Shown: one piece after another, positions 1 through 8,016 of the stretch
Position numbering within the stretch: the first letter of the stretch is position 1
How the letters are laid out: every line of letters starts with the position of its first letter
Origin: Alienimonas californiensis
GTDB lineage: Bacteria > Planctomycetota > Planctomycetia > Planctomycetales > Planctomycetaceae
Direction of reading: 5' to 3'
DNA length: 64,000 nt
NCBI RefSeq assembly: GCF_007743815.1
Contig: NZ_CP036265.1
Span: forward strand, 4,967,823-5,031,822
Notes under the pieces: model-generated
Database searches by the model: none
What the model was told of the DNA's origin: nothing
What the model saw: only the letters and a program-made list of their open reading frames with translations
Program-made: the position numbers and the translations under genes

Positions 1-73
1 AGAGAATTAGAATCCGCACGCCGGCCGGGTTGTGCGCGTCGACCGTCGCAGAATCGGCGACGGCGTCGGACAC
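1..73 (-). CDS. gmk: guanylate kinase, N-terminal fragment (cut by window edge)
   Basis: Only the first 24 codons are visible; the gene runs off the left edge. Read from a GTG at 73 on the minus strand, the peptide ends in VRILIL followed by a Ser codon beginning, which is what precedes the P-loop (SGPSGxGK) of guanylate kinase. Guanylate kinase phosphorylates GMP to GDP in nucleotide metabolism. The position just downstream of yicC (39 bases after its stop) supports the call, because yicC-gmk adjacency is common in bacteria. No ATG is available in this frame and no clear ribosome binding site is seen. The identity is inferred from context plus a short peptide. Confidence 0.5.
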   Translation of the reverse strand, partial: MSDAVADSATVDAHNPAGVRILIL

Positions 74-112
74 GGGCGAAACTTGCGGAAGAGGGGCGGG
101 GGGAGTGCCGGG

Positions 113-982
113 CTATTCGAGATTCTGCAGGATTTCCCGCAGTTTTTCGACCGCCCCCTTCATCCCGACCACGGCTCCGGCGAGATCGGCGTCGTTCGCC
201 TTGGAACCGACGGTGTTGATCTCCCGGTTGATTTCCTGCGTGAGGAAATCCAGCTTGCGGCCGGGGGCGTCTTCGGAGAGCGCCGCGCCGAAAGCGGTCA
301 GGTGCGTGCGCAGCCGGACGATCTCCTCGGTGACGTCAGCCTTATCCGCGTAGACGATGACTTCCCGCGTCAGGTCGGCGGGGCTCATTTCGGCACCGGC
401 CTCCGCCAGCAGGCCGCTAATCCGGGCGTGCAGCTTCGCGCGGAACTCCTCCGCCAGGCCGGGGGCGCGGGTTTCGATCTGGGCGAGGTGGGTGCGGAGC
501 GTTTCGATCTGCCCCCGTAATTCCTCCGCCATCGCGGCGCCTTCGCGGTCGCGGAAGGCGTTGAGGGCGTCCAGCGCCTCCTCGGCGGCCCGCAGCAGGA
601 GGGCGGCGTCCGCCGCCGGGTCGCCGGGTTCGGCGGACTCCTCCCGCACCACGCCCGGCAGGCGGAGGTAGGCGGAGAGGTTGGACGGGGCAGCGAGGCC
701 GGTGGCGAGGGCGTAGGTCTCCGCATCGGCCCGGTAGCCGTCGAGCACGTCCGCCGCCAGGGTGAGCCGCCCGGCCCGGCCCGCCGTTTCGAGCCGCACG
801 CCGATTGAAACGGCGCCGCGGTTCAGCCGCTTGCGGACGGCCGCCTCGATGCGGGGCTCAATCTCCGCGAAGCCGTCCGGCAGGCGCGTCTGCACCTTGA
901 GGAAGCGGTTGTTGACGCTCCGCACCTCGACGGCGACGGAGGTGCCCCCCGCCGACGCGGCGGCGGCGCCGAATCCGGTCAT
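113..982 (-). CDS. yicC: YicC family endoribonuclease/stress-induced protein
   Basis: Encodes 289 residues beginning with the family signature MTGFG, followed by EVRSVNNRFLK. The C-terminus carries the conserved QEINREINTVGSKAND block of the DUF1732 domain. YicC proteins are cytoplasmic and have been reported as endoribonucleases that affect small-RNA stability in E. coli; the role here is inferred from that. The start at 982 is chosen because the MTGFG motif begins there; the open frame continues 60 codons upstream, but that extension is proline/arginine-rich and overlaps secG. It begins 16 bases after the secG stop and is followed by gmk, so it is probably part of one transcript. Confidence 0.95.
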   Translation of the reverse strand: MTGFGAAAASAGGTSVAVEVRSVNNRFLKVQTRLPDGFAEIEPRIEAAVRKRLNRGAVSIGVRLETAGRAGRLTLAADVLDGYRADAETYALATGLAAPSNLSAYLRLPGVVREESAEPGDPAADAALLLRAAEEALDALNAFRDREGAAMAEELRGQIETLRTHLAQIETRAPGLAEEFRAKLHARISGLLAEAGAEMSPADLTREVIVYADKADVTEEIVRLRTHLTAFGAALSEDAPGRKLDFLTQEINREINTVGSKANDADLAGAVVGMKGAVEKLREILQNLE

Positions 983-998
983 GCTCCGCGGCACGGGG

Positions 999-1466
999 CT
1001 ACTCGTTCGCCGGCAGGGCAGGGCCGGCGTCGCCGGCCGCAGCGCCGGCGTCGGCGCCGCCGAACGCCTCGTCGAAGGCTTCGTCGCTGTCCAGTTCCGC
1101 GTCCGTCGCGGCCGGGGCGGCGGCTTCGTCCCCGGAGGGAAGCACGGGCAGATCGTCCTCAACCTCCCCGTCCGCCGGAGCGAGGGTCGCGGCGCCGGCG
1201 CCCGGGCCTTCCTCGAAACGCTCGGCCGCGCCCTTCAACACGTAGATGTTGACGCAGGCCAACACAATCCAGGCGACGGCCAGGCCGACCGTGATCTTGG
1301 TGAACACGTCGCCGGCCCGGGTGCCCAGCGCGCTCTGCCCGCCGGCGCCGCCGAAGGCGCCGGCGAGGCCTCCGCCGCGGCCCCGCTGGAGCAGGATGAT
1401 GAGGATCAGGACGACGCTCAGCCCGGCGAGGGCGAACATCATCAGGGCGGCGTAGGGGATGTCCAT
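999..1466 (-). CDS. secG: preprotein translocase subunit SecG with long acidic tail
   Basis: A 155-residue protein with the SecG layout: a first membrane segment at about residues 4-24 ending in LLQRGRGGGL, a glycine-rich loop, and a second membrane segment at about 58-76. SecG assists SecYE in protein export across the inner membrane. Typical SecG is about 75-120 residues; here an Ala/Asp/Glu-rich tail of about 75 residues follows the second segment and shows no recognisable domain. The start ATG at 1466 (MDIPYAAL) is chosen because the frame upstream is antisense-like sequence. It lies 82 bases downstream of tpiA, an adjacency also seen in many other bacteria. Confidence 0.92.
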   Translation of the reverse strand: MDIPYAALMMFALAGLSVVLILIILLQRGRGGGLAGAFGGAGGQSALGTRAGDVFTKITVGLAVAWIVLACVNIYVLKGAAERFEEGPGAGAATLAPADGEVEDDLPVLPSGDEAAAPAATDAELDSDEAFDEAFGGADAGAAAGDAGPALPANE

Positions 1467-1548
1467 TGCCCCGGGGGCTTTCAAACAGACGAACGCGGTG
1501 GTGAAGGAACGGCGCCGGGCCGGCGCCGGCGGCCGAGTTCGGCCCAGG

Positions 1549-2337
1549 TCAGACCTGGGCGAAGGCCGCTTCGACGATCGGGAGGAAGTTCTCCGCGGAC
1601 AGGCTCGCCCCGCCGACCAGCGCCCCGTCCACGTCGGGTTGGGCGAGCAGTTCGGCGGCGTTCGCCGGCTTGACGCTCCCACCGTATTGAATGCGCGTCG
1701 CCGCGGCTAGGTCGTCGCCCCACCCCTCGGCGAGCTTGCCGCGCAGAAAGGCGTGGGCCTCCTGAGCCATCTCCGGCGTGGCGGTCTTGCCGGTGCCGAT
1801 CGCCCAAACCGGCTCGTAGGCCAGCACCAAGTCGTCGTTCCCGCCGACCCCGCCGGCCAACTGATCCGCGGCGAGCCCCTTCAGACCGCCGGAGAGCTGC
1901 CGGGCCAGCACCTCGTTCGTCTGACCGGCTTCCCGTTCCTCCAGCGTCTCGCCGACGCACAGGATCACGCCCAGCCCCGCGGCAAGCGCCGCGGTCACCT
2001 TCTTGTTGATGTCCTCGTCGGTCTCTCCGAGGATGTGGCGCCGCTCGGAGTGGCCGAGGATCACGTAATCCACGTCGAGGTCGGCCAGCATCTGCGGGGA
2101 GACCTCCCCGGTGAAGGCGCCCTCTTTTTCGTGGTAGCAGTTCTGGGCCCCGAGCATCACGGCGCTCTTGGCCAGTTCGTCGTCCACGCAGTCCAGGTAG
2201 GGCAGGGGCGGAGCGACGAGCACGTCGACCGCGTCCCGGCTGGTGGGCACCGCCTCCGCGATCGCACGGGCCAACTCGCAGCCGGAGGCCGCGGTGGTAT
2301 TCATCTTCCAGTTACCGGCGACGAAGGGGCGACGCAT
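1549..2337 (-). CDS. tpiA: triose-phosphate isomerase
   Basis: Encodes 262 residues, close to the usual 250. The enzyme interconverts dihydroxyacetone phosphate and glyceraldehyde 3-phosphate in glycolysis. Visible motifs in order are GNWKMN (substrate Lys) near the N-terminus, ILGHSERR with the electrophilic His, AYEPVWAIGTGKTA with the catalytic Glu and mobile loop, YGGSV, and DGALVGGASL at the phosphate-binding end. The ATG at 2337 gives MRRPFVAGNWKMN; upstream codons in the open frame do not look coding. It starts 19 bases after the stop of the preceding hypothetical gene, which suggests co-transcription with pheA. Confidence 0.98.
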   Translation of the reverse strand: MRRPFVAGNWKMNTTAASGCELARAIAEAVPTSRDAVDVLVAPPLPYLDCVDDELAKSAVMLGAQNCYHEKEGAFTGEVSPQMLADLDVDYVILGHSERRHILGETDEDINKKVTAALAAGLGVILCVGETLEEREAGQTNEVLARQLSGGLKGLAADQLAGGVGGNDDLVLAYEPVWAIGTGKTATPEMAQEAHAFLRGKLAEGWGDDLAAATRIQYGGSVKPANAAELLAQPDVDGALVGGASLSAENFLPIVEAAFAQV

Positions 2338-2356
2338 GGGGGGGCTCCTCAGCAGT

Positions 2357-2875
2357 TCACGAGATTGGCGGGGTGGGAGTATGGCGAACCTTTCCGTGGG
2401 CGAAAGTCGGTCGACGTCCGATCTTCCGCCGCGGCGGCCCCGCCGTGTGAACCCGCGCCCGGGTCTCACGGTCCGGGGCGTAGATCGTCACCCCGAACGA
2501 CGCCCCGACCGCGGCGACCCGCCGCACGGTCTCCGCCGACAGCGGCGTCTGCCAGCAGAAAGGCCGCCAGCGGGCGTTGAACCCCATATCGAACGCCCGC
2601 AATTCGCAGCGGCCCCAGTCGATCCGCAAATCCGACGGCAGCGCCTCGATCACATCGAGAAGAAGCCGGAGCGACGTCTCCGGATCTCGGGGCGTCCCCT
2701 CGTCCTCGCACTCGCGTTCCAAGATCGCCTGCCATCGACCGGGCCGCACCTCGGTGCAGTGCAGTGCGTACATTCCACCGGCAACCAGTCCCTCACAGAG
2801 CGGTCGCAGATCGAAGTCCGCGTGCAGGTCGAGGTCCGTTTGTTGATACGGCCTCGTCGGAAGGGGCGGGTTCAT
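2357..2875 (-). CDS. conserved hypothetical protein, 172 aa
   Basis: Not assigned a function. The 172-residue soluble protein contains a region around residues 14-60 (DLHADFDLRPLCEGL, GMYALHCTEVRPGRW) and a block with PETSLRLLLDVIEALPSD followed by RIDWGRCELRAFDMGFN at about 84-117. The W-x2-C-x2-R-x-F-x-x-G arrangement looks like that of small cytosolic proteins in planctomycetes and myxobacteria, but that is from memory. The last 35 residues are basic and low complexity. Its ATG overlaps the pheA stop as ATGA, so translation is probably coupled, and tpiA follows after 19 bases. No signal peptide or membrane segment is seen. Confidence 0.75.
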   Translation of the reverse strand: MNPPLPTRPYQQTDLDLHADFDLRPLCEGLVAGGMYALHCTEVRPGRWQAILERECEDEGTPRDPETSLRLLLDVIEALPSDLRIDWGRCELRAFDMGFNARWRPFCWQTPLSAETVRRVAAVGASFGVTIYAPDRETRARVHTAGPPRRKIGRRPTFAHGKVRHTPTPPIS

Positions 2876-3885
2876 ACCGCCTCCCGCACCCGCGGGTAGC
2901 TGCCCAGCACGGAGACTGACTTGGCCACCCGGCCCAGCGACCGCAGGCAGGCGGCGACGGGCGGGTCGGCGGCGTGGCCGTCGCAGTCGAGGAAGAAGAG
3001 GTAGCCGGGCTCCCCACCTGGCAGGGGGAAGGATTCGATGAGCGACAGGTTGATCTCGTGCCGGGCGAAGACAGCAAGGGCGTCCGCCAGCGAACCGGGT
3101 TCGTGCGGGATGCGGAGCAGCAGGGCGGTTCGGTCGTCGCCGGTTGGCTCAGCGGGTTCGGTTCCCAGCACGGCGAAACGGGTCACGTTGCGGGGGTTGT
3201 CCTCGATCTGGGAGGCGAGGACCGTCAGCCCGTGCTCCACGGCGAGGCGTTCCCCGCCGACGGCCGCGGCGCCAGGTTCGGTCTTCGCCCGGGCGGCGGC
3301 GGCGGCGGTGCTGGACTCCGGCAGGATCTCCGCCCCCGGCAGGTTCTCCGCCAGCCACCCGCGGCACTGCGAGAGCGCCTGCGGTTTCGAATAGACCCGC
3401 TTCACCGCCGATCGCGGGCCGGCGCTCATCAGATGGTGGTGAATCGGCAGCGGCACCTCCCCGCAGATCACGACCGGGGAGGAGTCGGCCTCGGCGAGAC
3501 GGGCGAAGGCGGCGAGGGTGTCCACCACGCGGCCGTCCGTACTGTTCTCGACCGGCACCAGGCCGAACGCGGTCTCGCCGCGGGTGACCGCGTCGAACGT
3601 CGCCCCGATCGAGGCCACCGGGCAGAGGTCCGCCGTCTCCCCAAACCTCAGGGCCGCCGCCCGATGGGAGAAACTGTGCTCCGGCCCCAAATACGCCACC
3701 CGTACGGGGGCGAGGCGGTTCCGCTCCGCAGCGAGCAGTTCACGACCGATCGTCCGCAGTACATCGTCCGGCAACCGACCCGGATTCCCGGCGACCAGCG
3801 CGGCGACCGCCGCGTCGTCCGCCTCCGCCGCCCACGCGGAGAGGGAGCGGGCCAACTCGGCAGGGGTCGGGGCGTGAGAATCCAT
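2872..3885 (-). CDS. pheA: prephenate dehydratase
   Basis: A 337-residue cytoplasmic enzyme that converts prephenate to phenylpyruvate in phenylalanine synthesis. Residues about 73-250 form the dehydratase domain: [15 protein letters not shown] at its start, [14 protein letters not shown], and NVTRFAVLG with the catalytic Thr-Arg-Phe. The C-terminal ~80 residues are an ACT domain ([24 protein letters not shown]), which in the family binds phenylalanine for feedback control; the usual ESRP reads ESFP here. The N-terminal ~70 residues sit where bifunctional P-proteins carry chorismate mutase, but I cannot see a convincing mutase. The ATG at 3885 is the first good start; the longer frame to 4050 enters the intergenic region shared with dnaK. 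Confidence 0.95.
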   Translation of the reverse strand: MDSHAPTPAELARSLSAWAAEADDAAVAALVAGNPGRLPDDVLRTIGRELLAAERNRLAPVRVAYLGPEHSFSHRAAALRFGETADLCPVASIGATFDAVTRGETAFGLVPVENSTDGRVVDTLAAFARLAEADSSPVVICGEVPLPIHHHLMSAGPRSAVKRVYSKPQALSQCRGWLAENLPGAEILPESSTAAAAARAKTEPGAAAVGGERLAVEHGLTVLASQIEDNPRNVTRFAVLGTEPAEPTGDDRTALLLRIPHEPGSLADALAVFARHEINLSLIESFPLPGGEPGYLFFLDCDGHAADPPVAACLRSLGRVAKSVSVLGSYPRVREAV

Positions 3886-4079
3886 GCCGGCAGTCTCCCG
3901 CCGCGGCCCCTCCCGCTCAACGCCGCGGACTGCCAATCCGGCACACGCCCCGGGGGAAACGCTTTCCCCGCAAGAGGATCCGCGCTTTGGCGCTGCGGTT
4001 GCTATGGAGTGTCCGGCGACCGTTCGGCCCGCCGGCCGGCCGCGTATCACTCACTCCACGTTCCTATCGAAAGTATTTC

Positions 4080-5981
4080 ATGGCCGCTTCCGGCGAAAAG
4101 ATTATCGGCATCGACCTGGGCACGACGAACTCCGTCGTCGCCGTCCTCGAGGGCGGCGAAGCCAAGGTGATCGAGAACCAGGAGGGCGCCCGCACGACGC
4201 CCTCCGTCGTCGCCTTCACAGAAAAGGGCGAGACCTACGTCGGCGAGCCCGCCAAGCGGCAGGCCGTCACCAACCCGAAGTCCACCATCTACTCCGTCAA
4301 GCGCTTCATGGGGCGCCGGCACAATGAGGTGAAAGCGGAGGAGAAGGCCGTCTCCTACGAGGTGACCGGCGCCGACGACGACTACGTGAAGATCAAGGCC
4401 GGCGGCAAGGAGATGACCCCGCCGGAAGTCTCCGCGGTGGTGCTGCGCAAGCTGAAGGAAGCCGCCCAGAACTACCTCGGGCACAAGGTCAACAAGGCGG
4501 TCATCACCGTCCCGGCCTACTTCAACGACGCCCAGCGGCAGGCCACCAAGGACGCCGGCCAACTCGCCGGCCTTGAAGTAGCCCGGATCATCAACGAGCC
4601 GACCGCCGCGGCCCTCGCCTACGGGTTGGACAAGAAGGCCGACGAAAAGATCGTCGTGTTCGACCTCGGCGGCGGGACGTTCGACGTCTCCGTGCTGGAG
4701 GTCGGCGACGACGTGGTCGAGGTGCTCGCCACCAACGGCGACACCCACCTCGGCGGCGACGACTTCGACGAACTGCTCATCGGCCACATCGCCGGGGCGT
4801 TCCAGAAGAACGAGGGCATTGATCTCCGCAAGGACCCGATGGCCCTCCAGCGGCTCCGCGAAGCGGCGGAGAAGGCCAAGAAGGAGCTGTCCAGCGCCTC
4901 CTCGACCGACATCAACCTGCCGTTCATCACCGCGGACGCCTCCGGCGCCAAGCACCTTCAGCAGACGATCACCCGGGCGGACTTCGAGCGCCTGATCGAC
5001 CCGCTGATCGACCGCCTGAAGGGCCCGGTGCAGAACGCGCTGAAGGACGCCGGGCTGTCCAAGAAGGACATCGACGAGGTGGTGCTCGTCGGCGGCTCCA
5101 CCCGCGTGCCGGCCGTGCACGCCCTGGTGAAGGAGCTGTTCGGCAAGGAGCCCAACAAGGGCGTGAACCCGGACGAGGTGGTCGCCCTCGGCGCCGCCAC
5201 GCAGGGCGGCATCCTCACCGGCGACGTCGAAAGCGTCACCCTGCTGGACGTGACCCCGCTCTCCCTCGGCATCGAGACCGAGGGCGGCGTGATGACGGTG
5301 CTGGTCGAGCGCAACACGACCATCCCGGCGACCAAGAAGGAGACCTTCTCCACCGCGGCAGACAATCAGCCGGCCGTCACGGTGCGGGTCTTCCAGGGCG
5401 AACGGCCGATGGCGGAGGACAACCGCCTGCTGGATCAGTTCACCCTCGACGGCATCCCGCCGGCCCCCCGCGGCATGCCGCAGGTGGAGGTCACCTTCGA
5501 CCTCGACGTGAACGGCATCCTGAACGTCTCCGCCAAGGATAAGGCGACGGGCAAGGAGCAGAATGTCAAGATCGAGCAGTCCGGCGGCCTGTCCGAGGAC
5601 GAGATCAAGGCGAAGCTGAAAGAGGCCGAGGCCAACGCCGACGCCGACAAGCAGCGTCGCAAGCTCGCCGAGGCGAAGAACCAGGCGAACACGGTCGCCT
5701 TCCAGGCCGAGAAGCTGCTCACCGAGCAGGGCGATAAGCTGGACGAGTCGGCGAAGACCGCGTTGCAGGGCCCGATCGACAAGGTGAAGTCCGCCGCCGA
5801 GGGGGACGACGCCGGGGCGATCGAGTCCGCGATCAACGACCTCAACACCGCGATGCAGGCGTTCGCCTCTCAGTTGCAGAGCGCCGACGCCGGCGATCAG
5901 GCCGCGCCGGACGCGTCTGGCGACGGATCGGCCGCCGCGGACGAAGACGTGATCGACGCGGAGTTCGAAACGAAGAGCTGA
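4080..5981 (+). CDS. dnaK: molecular chaperone DnaK (Hsp70)
   Basis: Encodes 633 residues, the normal DnaK length. The ATPase domain shows [18 protein letters not shown] (about residues 8-25), [16 protein letters not shown] and [16 protein letters not shown]; the substrate-binding domain follows from about 390; the C-terminus is Ala/Asp-rich and ends in the common EDVIDAEFE-type tail. It folds proteins with DnaJ and GrpE, neither of which is in this window. The ATG at 4080 is chosen because [14 protein letters not shown] begins there; the frame extends 31 codons upstream without support. The 194-base gap to divergent pheA must hold both promoters; I saw no CIRCE operator there. Confidence 0.99.
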   Translation: MAASGEKIIGIDLGTTNSVVAVLEGGEAKVIENQEGARTTPSVVAFTEKGETYVGEPAKRQAVTNPKSTIYSVKRFMGRRHNEVKAEEKAVSYEVTGADDDYVKIKAGGKEMTPPEVSAVVLRKLKEAAQNYLGHKVNKAVITVPAYFNDAQRQATKDAGQLAGLEVARIINEPTAAALAYGLDKKADEKIVVFDLGGGTFDVSVLEVGDDVVEVLATNGDTHLGGDDFDELLIGHIAGAFQKNEGIDLRKDPMALQRLREAAEKAKKELSSASSTDINLPFITADASGAKHLQQTITRADFERLIDPLIDRLKGPVQNALKDAGLSKKDIDEVVLVGGSTRVPAVHALVKELFGKEPNKGVNPDEVVALGAATQGGILTGDVESVTLLDVTPLSLGIETEGGVMTVLVERNTTIPATKKETFSTAADNQPAVTVRVFQGERPMAEDNRLLDQFTLDGIPPAPRGMPQVEVTFDLDVNGILNVSAKDKATGKEQNVKIEQSGGLSEDEIKAKLKEAEANADADKQRRKLAEAKNQANTVAFQAEKLLTEQGDKLDESAKTALQGPIDKVKSAAEGDDAGAIESAINDLNTAMQAFASQLQSADAGDQAAPDASGDGSAAADEDVIDAEFETKS

Positions 5982-5993
5982 GGCCAAAGCGAG

Positions 5994-6023
5994 CGGGGGG
6001 CGTCAGCCCCCCGTGTTTTCTTT
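5994..6023 (+). terminator. intrinsic terminator of dnaK
   Basis: A perfect 8-bp GC stem (cggggggc / gccccccg) with loop gtca, followed by the T-rich stretch tgttttcttt. It starts 12 bases after the dnaK stop codon. Confidence 0.8.
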
Positions 6024-6035
6024 CGCTCCCAAAAC

Positions 6036-6074
6036 GAAACGACCCGGACGCTGCGAGAGCGTCCGGGTCGTTTC
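6036..6074. terminator. 17-bp perfect hairpin between convergent genes, probably bidirectional terminator
   Basis: Left arm 6036-6052 and right arm 6058-6074 are perfectly complementary over 17 bp, with loop gcgag. The minus-strand side is followed by a T-rich run (complement of aaaac at 6031-6035), so it most likely ends the convergent small gene at 6168-6362 and backs up the dnaK terminator. Confidence 0.7.
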
Positions 6075-6096
6075 ATATGTCGCGGAAGCGTTCTCA

Positions 6097-6154
6097 GGAC
6101 GCAGAGCGTCCGGCCGCTCCGCGGCCCCGGCGTCCCGACGCCGAGCGTCGGGAC
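6097..6154. repeat. two further GACGC/GCGTC hairpins
   Basis: Hairpin ggacgc-aga-gcgtcc lies at 6097-6111, and gtcccgacgc-cga-gcgtcgggac at 6132-6154 with a 10-bp perfect stem. Both share the core GACGC-n(GA)-GCGTC with the large hairpin at 6036-6074, so three copies of one palindromic core lie within 120 bases. Confidence 0.55.
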
Positions 6155-6167
6155 GAGAGCGAACGAA

Positions 6168-6362
6168 TCAGGCGGAGACCCGCGTGAACGGTTCGTCAAA
6201 GGTCTCGCGGGGCACGAAGGGGCTGATGCGGCGCGCCTTGGCGAAGATTTCGTCCTTCTCCTCCGCGCTGTTGGCGGCGACGTACTTCACGCGCAGCTTC
6301 TTCAGCTTGATCTTGCGATGCCGGCGGCGGGCCAGCTCTTTTTGCCGCTCGGGTTTGGGCAT
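6168..6362 (-). CDS. small basic conserved protein (DUF6800-like), 64 aa
   Basis: A 64-residue protein starting MPKPERQKELARRRHRKIKLKKL, with more than a third Lys/Arg in the first 30 residues, followed by an acidic stretch around AEEKDEIFAKA and the end FVPRETFDEPF. It resembles short basic proteins conserved in planctomycetes that I recall as DUF6800; function unknown. The strongly basic helical N-terminus would suit nucleic-acid or ribosome contact, which is inference only. It stands alone on the minus strand, convergent with dnaK, with hairpins downstream. The ATG at 6362 is the only plausible start. Confidence 0.7.
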   Translation of the reverse strand: MPKPERQKELARRRHRKIKLKKLRVKYVAANSAEEKDEIFAKARRISPFVPRETFDEPFTRVSA

Positions 6363-6529
6363 ACCGGGTCTTCGGACGTTGAACGAGGTGGCGGCGAGAA
6401 GCCGCGGGGGAATGCGGGGGGCACGCGCGGGGGCGCGGGGTCGGGCAGGGTAGCCGCCGCGGCCCGCCGCGACAACGGCCGGGCCGGTCCCCGTTGACGG
6501 CGACGACGGTTTTCGCCTACGCCCGCCCG

Positions 6530-7564
6530 ATGCCCCGCGCCCTCCCCGCCGCCGTTCTGCTCTTCGCGGGTCTGTTGTTCGCGGGACCGCGGGGCGCCGC
6601 CGCGGAGATCACCACGGAGCAGCTCCACGAGCACAGCGCCCTGGCCAGGGCGTTGAACGCCCGCGTCCATCCGCCCGCCCCGCCCTCGGGCGTCCGGCTG
6701 CCGCCGCTCGATTCCCCGGTCCCCGCCGGCGCGGCAGCCCCGCCGGCGCCCCCGGAACCGTCCTGGCTGAAAATGCTCTCGCCGCGGTCGGCGCAGGGGC
6801 AGGTCACGCAGGTGGTCGGCGACGGACTGTCGTTCGCGGAGGTCTCCCTGCAGAGCACGCACGGCCTACGGGGCGTCCCTCCGTACGTCACCGTCACGCC
6901 GGCTCTCAGCGTGCTGGCCGTCGACGACCCTGACCTCGCCGATTTCCCCCCGCCGGGGCCTGATCTGCCCTCACGGCTTTGGGGGGCGAGCGCCGGCTTC
7001 ACCGCGATCATGCCGCTCTCGGAGCAGTGGATCGTGCAGGCCGGGGTCTCGCCGGGCTTCTACTCCGACCTCGACAACACCTCCGGCGACGCCTTCCGCA
7101 TGCCGGGGCAGGCGGTGGGCATCTACACCTACTCCCCGCAAACGCAGTTCACCGTGGGCGTGGTGTTTCTGGATCGCGAAGACCTCTCCTGGCTGCCGGC
7201 ACTCGGCGTGATCCACCGTCCGAACGCCCGCACGACCTACGAGTTCATCCTGCCCCGACCGCGGATCGTGCAGCAGCTCTCCGGCTGCGATCCGCAAACC
7301 GGGTGCTTCGGCTACCTCGCCGGCGAACTCGGCGGCGGCAGCTGGGCGATCGAGAGGGACGCCCGCCCCGGCGTGCCGACGGACGACGTGGCGACGATCT
7401 CCGACCTCCGGCTGCTCGCCGGGGTGGAGTTGAAGCGGGAGGGCCGCGTCGGCTTCCTCGCCGAAACCGGCTGGGTGTTCAGCCGGGAAGTGGAATACGA
7501 GAGCGGCATCGGCGACGCGGAGTTCGGCGACGCCTGGCTGCTGCGCTTCGGCCTGCGAAAGTGA
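6530..7564 (+). CDS. exported outer-membrane beta-barrel-like protein (DUF6268-like)
   Basis: A 344-residue protein with a signal peptide (MPRALPAAVLLFAGLLFAG, cleavage near GAAAE, about residue 25), a Pro-rich linker at about 45-85, and then alternating polar/hydrophobic strands typical of an outer-membrane barrel. Examples are LWGASAGFTAIMPLSEQWIVQAGVSPGFYSD and the final strand ending LLRFGLRK. The pattern recalls DUF6268 barrel proteins, a tentative match. The ATG at 6530 is preferred over a TTG at 6494 because the signal peptide begins there. The stop codon overlaps the GTG of the next gene (GTGA), so the two are probably co-translated. Transported substrate is unknown. Confidence 0.75.
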   Translation: MPRALPAAVLLFAGLLFAGPRGAAAEITTEQLHEHSALARALNARVHPPAPPSGVRLPPLDSPVPAGAAAPPAPPEPSWLKMLSPRSAQGQVTQVVGDGLSFAEVSLQSTHGLRGVPPYVTVTPALSVLAVDDPDLADFPPPGPDLPSRLWGASAGFTAIMPLSEQWIVQAGVSPGFYSDLDNTSGDAFRMPGQAVGIYTYSPQTQFTVGVVFLDREDLSWLPALGVIHRPNARTTYEFILPRPRIVQQLSGCDPQTGCFGYLAGELGGGSWAIERDARPGVPTDDVATISDLRLLAGVELKREGRVGFLAETGWVFSREVEYESGIGDAEFGDAWLLRFGLRK

Positions 7565-8016
7565 GTCGGCGACCGCTCGCGACGCTGCTCTGCTGCCTGC
7601 CGCTCGTCGGCTGCGCCGCCATGATGGACGGCGGTTCGCTGACGCTGAGCTGGCGACTTGAAACTCTCGATGCAGCGCGGGTCGCCACGTCGCTCCGCCT
7701 CGTCACGGACAGTGGCACTAGGCTGGTCGACGATCCGGCGGCGATCGACCGTCTGCTGGCGATCTGCTCAGGCCGCCGGTGGAAGTCCTGGGACACAACC
7801 ATGCCAGGCTTCTCTCCCCGACAGGAAATTATCCTCCTGGACGGCGACCAGACACTGAAGCACTTCTCCCTCTGGGGTTGTGCGCTTTGGACGAGCGACG
7901 GTCTCAGCAAGCCGCGGTTCACCCCGCTTGGGGCAGAAGACCGGCAGTGGGTCGAGTGCTTGTTCTTCCCGGTCTCGATGAACGCCGGCTGCCCGGAAGA
8001 CGGCATCACACCGTGA
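7561..8016 (+). CDS. hypothetical lipoprotein, 151 aa
   Basis: Translated from GTG at 7561, the N-terminus VSRRPLATLLCCLPLVGCAAM is a lipoprotein signal with lipobox LVGC, so the mature protein should start at Cys18 and be lipid-anchored. The remaining ~130 residues contain no domain I recognise; there are several Trp residues and a segment LLDGDQTLKHFSLWGCALW. The start overlaps the stop of the barrel-like protein by four bases, suggesting coupled expression and perhaps a shared envelope role. Its last 11 bases overlap the convergent oxidoreductase gene. Confidence 0.7.
   Translation: MSRRPLATLLCCLPLVGCAAMMDGGSLTLSWRLETLDAARVATSLRLVTDSGTRLVDDPAAIDRLLAICSGRRWKSWDTTMPGFSPRQEIILLDGDQTLKHFSLWGCALWTSDGLSKPRFTPLGAEDRQWVECLFFPVSMNAGCPEDGITP

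Noticed and set aside
3886-4079. CIRCE or heat-shock operator in front of dnaK
   Set aside because: No TTAGCACTC-N9-GAGTGCTAA or recognisable variant is seen; only GC-rich sequence with short repeats.
4047-5987. 646-residue open frame antisense to dnaK
   Set aside because: It is a high-GC shadow frame of dnaK: Val/Leu/Gly/His-rich, no motif, and dnaK on the other strand is unmistakable.
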